DNA of 64,000 nt from Lycium barbarum (lineage: Eukaryota > Streptophyta > Magnoliopsida > Solanales > Solanaceae). The notes beneath the pieces were generated by a model. That model worked only from the letters and a program-made list of their open reading frames with translations, did no database searches and had not been told where the DNA came from. Positions 47,186 through 58,629 of this stretch are shown here, in pieces. Made by a program: the position numbers and the translations under genes. Every line of letters starts with the position of its first letter. Positions within the stretch are counted from its first letter, which is position 1. The stretch spans positions 434,001 through 498,000 of the forward strand of contig NC_083346.1 of the NCBI RefSeq assembly GCF_019175385.1, given 5' to 3'.

Positions 47186-48160
47186 ACAACAAGAACTCCA
47201 TATGATTTAATTTTTAGGAAGAAATTTTCGTCGGTGAGTTTCTAATGATCTACTAATCAAGGACTACGTAACTTTTTCTATTTACAATATCTTTCATAAA
47301 ATGTATTTCTTATAATGCTTTTATTCTTATTAGTTTTCACATACTACCTAATTTCACATCATAGGGATAAGTTAATTCTATGTTATTACCCGCTTAGTTA
47401 GATCATTCATCAACATTTCATAATCATATAATGTAAAGTAGGCTATCGATTTAAACAAGAGGCTAATAGATGTACGGATAATAAAAGTTACTGTATTACT
47501 TTATGTCCTTTTCAACATCATCATTTTTATATTAATTGATCACGTCAATTATTTGTATAGGAGAAGAGGAAATCGTATACGATATTTGTAAAATGGAAAA
47601 TTGTGTCATATCGAATGTAGAAAAATGAAACATGAAAAATCATGACAAACACGTCCATATAAAACCTGGTAAATCTAATACAGTTTTTTGTTATCCATAA
47701 TATTATATTTTTGCCACATTTATGCTCGTGCATGAATATGTATATTTTCACATAGTATTAATGTAACTATTTTTTTTTCAATACCACATAATTACTTACA
47801 TTTTTGTAGGTGTGTAACATGAAATCGATAATACTTTAGTAGTCATTCTAAGGAAGACATAAATTGATCAAATTTCGTTTCAACTTTTACAAACTAGTAT
47901 TTTCACTCAACGATAAGTTCTTTATATGTATGTGACAATAAAAAAAGGAGACTACAGTTTCTAAAAGACAAGACCGAAACTTAAAACGTGAAACATTTTT
48001 AGGCATAGGTGTTGCTGTTTCTATTCACATGTAAACTATGTTATTGAAGAACCTAAAAAATAGGAAACAATCAAGCAGAATATTTGATATATTAGAAGAA
48101 CAGTTATCATTAAAACATTAACTTCTGCATTGTCTTCAATACAGCATTAACAAAACACAC
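47186..48160. repeat. Repeat-family copy interrupted by LTR element 3
   Basis: Matches 24240-25250 and 60170-61140. Ends aacaaaacacac at the element 3 target site and resumes at 58575. Confidence 0.88.
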
Positions 48161-48757
48161 TGATAACGTCCAAATACACTCCTCAAAGAGAGTGTACACG
48201 GTCGTATGCAATATATTTACCCAACTATGAGTCGGGGTTGATCCCACAGGGAACACTATGCCACACGATTAAGAAAGTACAGAACTTTCACCAACTACGC
48301 TAAAGCCAAACGATGGATAATATTTTGGGTTTTTGAGAGAATTATAACTAATGCGGAAATGTAAACTAACCTAGAAAGCAAGTAAAATGATCAATGACCA
48401 CAAGCATGGATAATAGGAGATTACACTCAAGTAACGATCCAACGTATGTTACGATTTTACAACTAAGAGCGGGTTTGTGTTGATAGATAATGATATCTAA
48501 AATCTCATTGAAATTCTTCCAACCAAATCAATGAATTTCACTCTAAGCTTTTCCAAGCCTTAGAGTGTGATATTAGGCACAATCAATTTAACCTCAAGTA
48601 ACTATCCTCTTCCGAGCTCAAGTTATTAGATGAGTTTAATGACCCAAATTCTTGTTAATTAATCTTTCCCAACCTAGATTTCCTCTTCCAAGCCCAATCT
48701 AAGTAAATGGGTGAGTCCTAGGTTTAGCTAATCCATTTGGAAACATTCAAGAACGAG
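48161..48757 (-). repeat. LTR element 3, partial 3' LTR
   Basis: Matches 57190-57787 and is cut after gaacgag by the CACTA terminus. Confidence 0.93.
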
Positions 48758-48777
48758 CACTACTAAAAAAAGTGGAT

Positions 48778-49024
48778 TTCCCGACCTCAAAAAATCGACC
48801 TCAGTTTAGGTCGGAAAAAAACCGACCTCATGAGGTCGGTAAACTCGTAATATTTATTTTGTAATTTTTTTAAAAAATAAACCGACCTAGTGAGGTCGGT
48901 AATATTGTATCAAAATTTGAAAAAATAATTTACCGACCTCGCTAGGTCGGAAATTTATTTGATGGTAAATATATTATAATTTTATTTTTAATTTAAAATA
49001 ATACCGACCTCATGAGGTCGGTAT
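48778..49024. repeat. CACTA subterminal palindromes
   Basis: accgacctcatgaggtcggt is a perfect 20-bp palindrome at 48821-48840 and again at 49003-49022. Variants lie at 48881-48900 and 48931-48950, and half-sites at 48780-48814. Such subterminal motifs are binding sites for CACTA-encoded proteins. Confidence 0.9.
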
Positions 49025-50082
49025 AATAAATCAGTCTAATAAAATCAAACAGACCTGGAATCAGTCTACTAAAATCAAAATATACCGCCTCTTTCCCATT
49101 TTAATCAATTTCCTCTCATCACCTTCTCTACCCCCCCCCCCTCTCCGGCGACACCACCCTCTCTCCGGCGACACCACCATTATTGTTGCCAGGCCTCGCC
49201 GCCGCGTCCCTACCCAGCTGAAAAATTAGGGCTTACCCAGTTGAAAAAAGCTTGTCTCCTTTTCCATCTTCTAAGTAAGCCCTAATTTCTCCTTTGATTC
49301 ACTAATTTCCTCTTTCGTTTTAATTCCCAAAGTTACTTCCCCTTTTTTTGTTACTCTAACTAAAATGTTTGAGTCTTGTAGAGAATTGACCTAATCTTGT
49401 CTTTTGTTTTCTCAGTTGTTTGTGCTTGATTTAGGAGATCAGTGTGCTGCCTCTATTGACAACTTTGACGATCAGTAGACAACATCCTTAATCTTTTTGG
49501 TATGTATTTTCCTATCTCAAAATGTGCTTTCTCTATTTTAATTGTTGAATTGATGCTTAATGTAATTTGGAATTAGAAACGTCGTAATTATTATCTTGCT
49601 GTCTTTTGTCTTCCATTGTTTTGTACAACTTTATTTGGGGCATGATGGCATCATTAACTGGCCAAAACAGTAGACCATTTTGTCATATTAGTAAAGTTCG
49701 TGTAGGACTTTGAAAAAAAAAATATAAAAAGAAAATAATTAATGAAGGAATCTAAAGTTGTTGAATTGTAGAGAAAAAAAAAATGGAGTACCGAAGTAGT
49801 CTTCAGGCTATGATTCTTTTCTTTATGAAAATTCAAGAATAAGTCCAGAATCATGACATTCTTTACTATTCCAAAAAGATTAGTTAGTAAAGGATAGAAA
49901 AAGTAAATAAATGATAATTAATTTTAAAATTTTCTTATATTAAATTGTCCTAGTTAATTTTTCCTAGTCTGAAGCTTTAATTTGCTAATTAGGGAAAGTG
50001 GTGATTTGGATTTTGAACATTGAATTAAATTATTCATTGAATTTGTTCCTTAAAAATTTCAAATTTGGTACCGTTTGTGTAG
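49025..50082. other. CACTA 5' leader region
   Basis: Contains a C tract with a duplicated ctctccggcgacaccacc phrase (49131-49168) and probable 5' untranslated exons. The transposase ATG directly follows a tag acceptor-like sequence (50080-50082). No other coding frame. Confidence 0.5.
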
Positions 50083-53000
50083 ATGGAATCTCGTACTTGG
50101 ATGTATAATAGGACAAACGACGGCCGAGGGGGGATGAGGCAAGAATTTGTAGACGGTGTTGATGCTTTTGTTGACTATGCAATGACACTTGAAACTTTTC
50201 AAATTCATGGCTTGGTTAGGTGCCCTTGTATGAAATGTCAATGTATGAATTACGAGAAACCAGAGATTGTTAGACTTCATCTCTACAAAGACGGCTTTGA
50301 AAAAGATTATACAGTGTGGACTAATCATGGAGAAACGAATAGTAGTTTTGGTAGATTTCAAAACTTTGTTGTTGGTGAAAGTAGTAGGTCAGTGGAACCT
50401 AATGTCAAAAATTCTAGAATGCACGACATGGTTCAAGATACTTATGTGATGCATTCCGATTTTGAATATGGTAACCATGATGAAGAAGCTAGTCATTTTT
50501 TTGAACAATTGAAAAATGCTAGTCGGCCTTTATATGAAGGGAGTCCCCACTCTCAATTGTCTATTGCTGTTAGATTATTAAGCATCAAAGCAGATTGGAA
50601 TGTTCCTCAAGGTACAATGGATGCTGTGATTGGCCTTATACATGAATTAGTTGACCCGAAATTAGAGATACCTGAAAACTACTATAAGGCAAAAAGATTA
50701 GTGTCTAAGTTAGGACTCTCGTCGATGAGAATTGATTATTGTGAAAATGGATGCATGTTATACTATAAGGATGACAAAAGTCTAGAATCTTGTAAGTTTT
50801 GTGGAAGAGCTCATTTTAAGCGGACTCATAGCGGGAAGAAGGTTGTCGTTAAGGCGATGCATTACCTACCTCTTATACCAAGGTTAAAGAGGTTGTACGC
50901 ATCAAATAACTCTGCTCCTCATATGAGATGGCACAGTGAAAATAGAAGGCCGCCTGGTGTTATGTGTCATCCATCAGACGGAGAGGCTTGGAAACATTTT
51001 GACGCAACATATCCAAACTTTGCGGCTGAACCACGAAACATTAGGTTGGGTTTATGTTCCGATGGATTCGCTCCACATTCTGTTTCTGCTACACCATATT
51101 CTTGCTGGCCTGTTTTCCTAACACCATATAATCTTCCACCTGAGTTGTGTATGACTAGTCCATATATATTCCTTAATTGCATCATTCCTGGCCCACGTAA
51201 TCCAAAAGTTCTGATTGATGTATACTTTCAACCTTTGATTGATGAGTTGAAAATGTTGTGGGTTGAAGGGGTTGAGACATTTGACGTTTCTCTTAAGTAG
51301 AATTTTAATTTGCGGGCCACTTTATTGTGGACATTAATGATTTTCCTGCCTACGGGATGTTGTTTGGGTGGATGACAGCTGGAAAGTTAGCCCGTCCTTA
51401 TTGCATGGAGAATACTAAATCGTTCACTTTAAAGCATGGCAAAAAAAATTCATGGTTTGATTGTCATCGTCAATTCTTGCCAATGGATCATGAGTTTAGG
51501 AGTATGAAAAATGCATTTAGGAAGAACAAAATTGAACGAAACTATCCACCTCCAAGACTTTCAGGAGAGGAAATTTGGGAGAGGGTTGAGAACTTTCCGA
51601 AAGTTACTGAAGAACCACTGTATAAGTTCGATGGGTATGGGCTTGCACATAACTGGACCAAAAAGAGCATATTTTGGGAGTTACCATATTGGAAGGATAA
51701 TCTTCTTCGGCATAATCTTGATGTCATGCATATTGAAAAAAATTACTTTGATAATTTATTCAACACAGTAATGGATGTCAAGGGCAAGACAAAAGATAAT
51801 CCAAAGGCTAGATTGGACTTACAGGAATATTGTATGCGTAAAGAGTTATGGTTGCGGGACAAACGGAACGGGGTCTTCAAGCCTAAGGCTAGTTTTTCAT
51901 TCACAATGGATCATAAGAGAAAGATTTGTGAATGAGTTAAGAACTTGAAGATGCTTGATGGGTATGCATCAAATTTGGAAAAACGTGTTGATATGGCGCA
52001 AGGAAAGTTACATGGGATGAAAAGCCATGATTGTCATGTTTTCATGGAAACTTTACTCCCCATTGCATTTAGTAGCTTGCCCACCCGAATCTAGAAGCCT
52101 ATAACTGAAATTAGTTTGTTCTTCGAAGACTTGTGTTCCAGCAAATTGAGGGTAGACAACCTGGATCGGATGCATCAGAATATTCCTGTAATAACAAGTA
52201 AGTTGGAGAAAATCCTTCCACTGGGATTCTTCGATGTGATGGAACATCTTCAAATTCACCTTGCGGAGGAAGCTCGACTCGGAGGCCAGTTCATTGTCGT
52301 TGGATGTATCCCTTCGAGAGGTAATAGGTGTAAATTTTTATTTATTTGTCCTTACCGATTTATTTTTAAAAAAATCACGCTTAAAATAATATTATGCAGA
52401 ACTATTGGCAAGTCTAAACAGGGTATCAAGCAGAAACATAGAGTTGAAGGATCAATTTGCGAAGCCTATCTTGCTAAGGAAACAACTCATTTTTGTTCTT
52501 ACTACTTTGGGGATGATGTGGCATGCTTGCGAAACAGACCCAATCGGCATTATGAAGGAGGTGAGAATGATGCTTTAGCGAAGCCGATATCAATCTTCAA
52601 TCGACCGGGTTCAGGTTCAAAAAAACGTACAAGAGAATTTAATGATATGGAGTCTAAATCTGCATCGATACATGTCTTGCTAAATTGCCCGGAAGTTCAA
52701 CGATATTATGAGTAAGTTGTTATTATTTTGCACTAAATATCCAAGTACAAGGGATAACAACTAACTCAAACTCCATTTTGTCGGACAGTTACTTTGTGCA
52801 TTTAAATGGCGTTGAAAAAGTGTACGACCAGTTTGGGAAGTGATTTAACGATTATGTAAGTGTTACAACCTTTTCATAAAGCTAATATAATTTTAAAAGT
52901 GCACATTATATTACTGTTAACGTACTATTTCTTAACTATTAATAGGTTTACAGTACAGAATATGGTTACCATGACCAACTTTTAAAGGACATATCTTGGG

Positions 53001-53522
53001 GACCCGGTATGGTCTATTCTATGGATAAATATGTGGTAAATGGAATATTCTGATGGTGGAAAAAAAAGAATTGTACTTTTTCGGTGCAAATGGTTTGATC
53101 CAACCCCAAATAGAGGTACAAGGGTACTTGAGCAGTATAACATCATGGAAGTAAACCACACGAGGGAGTATGCGGCTTATGATCCTTTCATTATTGCACA
53201 AAATGTTAGACAAGTGTACTATGCTCCTTATCCCTTGCGTCCAAATAAGTCTGCTTGGTGGGTGGTAATTAAAGTCAAGCCTGTGGGTCGAGTGGAAGTG
53301 GAGAATGTGTTGCCTGTTGCGTTCCAGGATGACGACATATCAGTTGTTCACCAAACAGTTGACAATGAGTTAGAAGATGATTTAGAGCATGCAGAACACA
53401 TATTGGAAGAAATAAATGCAGAAGAAATTAATGCAGAGGTGAATGAATGTAATAATGAAAACAAAACAACTGATGAGGAAGAATGGTCAGAAGAGGGAGA
53501 TGGGGATGAGGATGAGGATTGA
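50083..53522 (+). pseudogene. CACTA TNP2-type transposase
   Basis: Domain order as in plant TNP2 proteins: transposase-associated domain (from 50083; LVRCPCMKCQCMNYEKPEI), Transposase_21 family core (about 50560-51700; RIDYCENGCMLYYKDD, SDGFAPHSVSATPYSCWP, then LPYWKDNLLRHNLDVMHIEK), a DUF4218-like region (about 51940-52520; FFDVMEHLQIHLAEEARLGG), and a DUF4216-like region (53040-53330; VLFRCKWFDPTPNRGTRV). Small introns are visible, for example 52320-52398. Breaks: TAG 51298-51300, a one-base shift near 51333, TGA 51933-51935, TAG 52092-52094, a shift near 52300, and TGA 52841-52843. The enzyme is not made from this copy. Confidence 0.9.
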
Positions 53523-55042
53523 TAGCAATCAGTAAGTATTTTTTTATACTTACATATTTTATTTACATATTTGAAATTAGTAGCCGATTGTTTACTTCCT
53601 ATTTATAGGTTCTATCTGGAATGGTTTCGCTTTATTACTCAGTTTTCGAATACTATCAGTGTTTTGAAGTTGTAAACTTTTACGAAATTACATTTTGTGT
53701 GTCTTTATTCTTCCTCCTTAACCTTTTAAAAACATCCTTATGTTGATTCTTTCTCTTTTGTTTCCTTTCAGATACCTCAACGAAGACATTCTTTGAGCCA
53801 TTTCAATATTTTAGAGATCTGAGAGGGGTAATGCACTTGACAATATTGACGGTGTAGTGGTATGTTTTATGGATTTTTCCATGTTGTAGAATTTTACCTT
53901 ACTAATCCTATTGAAGCAAACTAACATAACTAGCAAGCATGTAGAAAATATGAACTTGATAAAATGGTAGTGACCTCATCCCTTCCCTTTCTTTGATTCT
54001 TTTAGACATAAATAATAATTTACTTTCCTTGCTACATTTATGTAACACTTCTTCTTATAAGGTAAGTTACTACTTCAAGATTTTAACCTAAATCTGATAT
54101 CAGAAGAATCAAAGCAGAATGATTTACAGTGATTGTGGTGTTTCAGTTTGGCCCTTAATGCTTTCCCCTTGTTGTTGATCTGTAATAACCATAAGCTTTG
54201 CCACTCTTTGCTTTATGGGAATCTTCTTTTGCTGCTTTTATATTCTTTTCGGACAATTTCTTGTTCATCTGTCTTTGTTGTTCCTTGCTTGAGATCTTCC
54301 TAGTGTCTTTTTCTGCATGCTTCCCATAACTTTGCTCTATGTTTGTGCATACTCCTTGATGAATTGGAACAGATGAAGCATCTGAAGAGGCCCTGTCATA
54401 GTATTATTTTAGATATAGGAACCTTTAAATTTTTTGCCTGTCTCATCCATCAACATCAGGCTTTTATGTGAGATATATGCACTGAATCCAGCTGTCTTTT
54501 GTATTCTTTCAGGTAAAACATGAAACTCACAGTAAACTTTATAAAATATTATGGACTTTTCACATTAGCAAATGAGTCAGCTATGTGATTATAGTTTCTT
54601 TGTGACTAGACCTAAAGTTCTGGTCTTTTTAAACTTTACTCAACTATATCTTTGATCTTTTGCTATTATACCATGATGGGGTGCTTGAGTTGTTTGTCAA
54701 ATAAGTCTGACCATTCAAAAAAAGGTAGAACTTTGCTCTGATTGTTTAATTCTTAATCAACCCTCTTGGTAGTATTCTAAAGTTCTAAGGAGTTTTCCTC
54801 ACTTATATTCTTGTTTTTGGCTTATTATCTATTGAGATTAGACAGCAAATGTCACTCTGCATGTTTTCCAGTCATATATATAGTGTGGCTATATTCTTTA
54901 ATAGAATCTTGAAACGTAAAATGCTTGATTTGTAGTAGAGATACAATAATAAAGTATTAGAGTAACAAAAATGTATTACTACTACTATGTATTTCTTTTC
55001 TATTAATTTATATTTGCGATACTTACATATATTATTGTATAG
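53523..55042. other. CACTA intergenic region
   Basis: T-rich, intron-like sequence between the two CACTA genes. No coding frame recognised. Confidence 0.5.
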
Positions 55043-55564
55043 ATGGCAGGTGAAAATAAGGGTAATAAAACAAAGAAGGCTAAGGAGACGGGGGTTCCCC
55101 AGAGACCTGCGGAAAACCTTGTGATTAGAGATAGAAGCCCGTCGCCACGTCTCCCACCACGCGGTGCTCCATTGCCTCATGATCCTCTCATGAACAGTAT
55201 TGCATATAGTCTTCCACCTCCATATAGCTTTGGTCGGCCCTATATGGCTCCACACCAGGGCTTTACTGAGGTGCCTCCCCAGAGCCCCTCGATGATGTCC
55301 ACACCAGGTTATCCTACCCCACAGGGCTCCACTCGGTATACTTCCGGATCTCAGCGGGCTACGTCTAGTGGTACTCCGACGGCCACTCCTAGCCCAACTG
55401 CATCACATCATTCTCCATCATCTACTGAACAGAATGAGATAACGGGTCCTAACCGTCGAGAAAGTAGTTCTGTGCCTCACACTCCTGCCACAAATGACTT
55501 ACCTGGAGGTGTACGTGCTCCACAACTGGAATCTTATGACTCATCATCGAGCCTGCGGGATACG
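55043..55564 (+). pseudogene. CACTA second protein, N-terminal part
   Basis: ATG at 55043 directly after a tag acceptor-like site. About 174 residues of Lys-rich start (MAGENKGNKTKKAKETG) then Pro/Ser/Thr-rich sequence (LPPPYSFGRPYMAPHQGF, TPTATPSPTASHHSPSS), as in the N-termini of plant En/Spm accessory transposase proteins. After SSSLRDTG the reading changes to unrelated hydrophobic sequence. 55565 could be a gt intron donor, or the breakpoint of the deletion. The conserved plant transposase domain that should follow is absent. Confidence 0.6.
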
Positions 55565-56393
55565 GGTATTTTTTGCCTTCTTCTCTTGCTGCATCTGTTC
55601 CTTCTTATGGTTGTTGCACATTGCCCTTGCAGCCTTTGTTTCTTTTTGCTTTAGTGATGCAGTTCGTTTTATGTGAACTCGACACTACTGAAGAGAACAG
55701 GATGCTGTAAGCAGCAATGATGTGCCCCAGCAGTGCTGCACAAGCAGTAGTGCTATTTTCAGCTGCTGCTCCCCTTGATAAACTACTCAATTTGTGTGTC
55801 CTGCTTATGCCATGAAACCACCTAATATCAGCACATTTTCCCTCTATTGTCCACCCCTCAATATATCACATAATGCTAATACCACATACTGGGAAATGGT
55901 CAATAAAAGGATCATGCTTGAACTTAGTGTATCTGCAGCCAACTGCAAGGACCAGCCTACATTTGAGAACCTTAAAAGTGACCAGAGTGATAGAAAAACT
56001 TTCCCGTAGTGTCCAGTTTTACCCCTACTGCCTTTAAAATTTTCAACTGAGTAAGCAGTAGCACCAAACTTGCAGCACTGTTTTGATGCCTAATTTTGTA
56101 TACTAGTCTGATCAACCACGAAACCAGACCTTGTACCCCCATTAGCACAAGTTTCAGTATCAAAAGAATTATACATAAATCCCAAATCATTTCCTACATA
56201 AACTGGATCAATGAGATAATACCAGGCCACTATTTTTACCTGTTCCATACCATTTTCTGTGCAAATAGAATCAATTGAACAGTAAAGGCAAGAAATTTTG
56301 AACAAAATTCCTAACACCTCAACTCTAAATAGCAGAACCATCCATAATGCAATGTGATGCACCATGTAACTGATGCACTTAGAAGCACTCCTA
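55565..56393. other. Unassigned segment between CACTA and LTR element 3
   Basis: No similarity to the rest of the window. Contains repeated agcagtag/gcagcac phrases and no convincing ORF. It may be a CACTA intron, interior of element 3, or filler at a deletion junction. Confidence 0.4.
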
Positions 56394-57048
56394 TCACCTT
56401 TTGACATTCTCATTTTCCCCCAAACTAGAGTCAACTTCCACCATTTTTCTCAAGACAACTGTTGACTCTAATTTCTTTTCTTCTTTGGCATCTCTAATGA
56501 AAATGGATTCGTTTGGAGGATTTTCAATTCTTGATTCCTCCATTTCATGATTGGCCTCCAACATGGGCATTCTCTCCTCATATTTAGCATTTGAGAATTC
56601 TTCTTGATTTTGTTCAAATGCCCACGAAAGATTTTTGTATTCATTCATCAAGCCATTTTGGAGACTAGTTTCCAAGTACTCCTCCAAGGCTTTTTGTTTT
56701 TCATTTCCTCTTTCAAGTAGGCATTCCATCATGAGCTTGAACTCTTCATTTTGTCCATTCTCAACTTCTTCCACTTCCATTTCCCTATCATTGTCACAAC
56801 AAAAAGTAGAATCGTCATAGTGGGGGTTCGGGGAAGGGAAGGACACATAAGCACAATTATCCCAATGGTCATTTTGACCACCACATCTATCACATATGCT
56901 CCACTCATGGGTTCAAGATTGTGCGCACAATCCTCCCCCCGGGAGACTTTAAACAATTTTGCCAAGAGTGGGGTCCTCCACAATAGGGATAAGGGTCATC
57001 AAAGTATGAACAACTTCCATCCGACCCATTTTCATGGAATGATGCCAT
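56394..57048 (-). pseudogene. Gag-like protein remnant of LTR element 3
   Basis: Starts at 57048 with MASFHENGSDGSCSYFDDP, parallel to the 440-codon protein at 42039-43361. A frameshift after QNCLKSPGG moves it out of frame across the zinc-knuckle region. The frame returns at FPSPNPHYDD and runs as an acidic coiled coil to a stop at 56394. The sequence after about residue 110 diverges strongly from the homologue. Confidence 0.75.
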
Positions 57049-57167
57049 ATTTTTTATATATATATAAGAATCAAATAAAACAATGAAACAACAACACAAA
57101 TATTCACAAGGTTGGACCAAAGCAAGCAAGCTTAAGATCCCAAACTAACCTAAATAAGCCAAATTGT

Positions 57168-57185
57168 TCCCCGGCAACGACGCCA
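57168..57185 (-). other. Primer-binding site of LTR element 3
   Basis: tggcgtcgttgccgggga on the minus strand; one base differs from the tRNA-Asp-type site at 43498-43515. Confidence 0.8.
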
Positions 57186-57189
57186 TTTT

Positions 57190-58574
57190 TGATAACGTCC
57201 AAATACACTCCTCAAAGAGAGTGTACACGGTCGTATGCAATATATTTACCCAACTATGAGTCGGGGTCGATCCCACAGGGAACAATATGCTAGGCGATTA
57301 ATAAAGTAAGGAACTTTCACCAACTACGCTAAAGCCAAACGATGGATAATATTTTGGGTTTTTGAGAAAATTGTAATTAATGCGGAAATGTAAACTAACC
57401 TAGAAAGCAAGTAAAATGATCAATGGACACAAGCATGGATAATAGGAGACTACACTCAAGTAACGATCCAACGTATGTTACGATTTTACAACTAAGAGCG
57501 GGTTTGTGTTGATAGATAATGATATCTAAAATCTCTTTGAAAGTCTTCCAACCAAATCAATGAATTTCACTCTAAGCTTTTCCAAGCCTTAGAGTGTGAT
57601 ATTAGGCACAATCAATTTAACCTCAAGTAACTATCCTCTTCCGAGCTCAAGTTATTAGATGAGTTTAATGACCCAAATTCTTGTTAATTAATCTGTCTCA
57701 ACCTAGATTTCCTCTTACAAGCTCAATCTAAGTAAATGAGTGAGTCGTAGGGTTAGCTAATCCCTTTGGAAACATTCAAGAACGAGATTAATTAAATCAA
57801 CAAAGACCCACTTCAATAGCAATAAGAATCATTCAATACATAAGCATAACAAGAGTTTCAAACCAAACTTTAATCAAGAATACTTTCATAAACGAGATTC
57901 AAGTTATGGAATAGAAAGCTACACACTTAGATATACAATACAAAGCAAGGAATTGAAGAAATGAATTAAAGGTTTAAGAAATACTCAACCAAATCTTCAA
58001 ATCTTTAACCCCCAAAGTGTGGTGTAAAAACTAGTGTCCAAACTTGATGAAAAACTGCCAAAGATATGTATTACAAACCCTAAAAGAGTATTTATATTAT
58101 TTCAAAAACGGGAACAAAATCTGGACCTTAATACCCTCTTGCACAACATGTTGCACAACATGCAATTCGCTTGTTCAACATGCAAATCGCATGTTGTGCC
58201 AAAACCATAGCATTTGGTGACAATTTCTCTGTCACCACATGCTGCACAACATGTTGCTCGCATGTTGCACATGCTGCGCCATGTGCTACTCGCACATGGT
58301 GCCATTTTCACTGGCAGCAAATGCTGCACCACATGCTGCTAGCATGTTCAACATGCTGCACCATGTGCTATTAGCATGTGGTGCCAGAAACGTTGATTTG
58401 TTCTATTTTTGCTCTATTTTGGTCCGTTTTGGTCCGTTTTGCTCCGTTATACTCTCTGAGCATCTTTTCCTACAAAACAACATAAAAACACAAAAAGTAA
58501 CAACAAAAGTGCTTAAACAGTCACAAAAACTTAAGGAATTAGCATCGAATATCGCGTAATTTCACGACTCATCA
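57190..58574 (-). repeat. LTR element 3, 5' LTR
   Basis: 1385 bp, close to both LTRs of element 2 but with more differences. Ends catca, followed by cacac. Confidence 0.93.
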
Positions 58575-58583
58575 CACACAAAG

Positions 58584-58629
<46 letters not shown>

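Larger units (their letters stand above)
48758..55564 (+). mobile_element. CACTA (En/Spm) transposon, right end missing
   Basis: Starts cactactaaaaaaagtgg inside the LTR of element 3. The subterminal region (48778-49024) carries repeated ccgacctc/gaggtcgg motifs. Two genes follow on the plus strand: a TNP2-type transposase and a proline-rich second protein. No inverted copy of the terminus or of the subterminal motif is present down to 56400, so the 3' end was lost, probably by a deletion that also removed the rest of the LTR. The end coordinate is the last recognisable coding position. Confidence 0.85.
48161..58574 (-). mobile_element. LTR element 3, relative of element 2, disrupted
   Basis: Outer ends tgataacg (48161) and catca (58574) with a 5-bp duplication cacac (48156-48160, 58575-58579). 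The right, 5' LTR is complete (57190-58574). The primer site at 57168-57185 has one mismatch to that of element 2. The Gag-like gene is a broken remnant. The left LTR stops after 597 bp at a CACTA insertion, and its remainder plus most of the interior are missing. The target site lies in the repeat family seen intact at 61120-61150, which confirms the boundaries. Confidence 0.88.

Noticed and set aside
55972..56434. Minus-strand ORFs in the unassigned segment
   Set aside because: They overlap each other in different frames, have no recognisable domain, and lack splice or start context.
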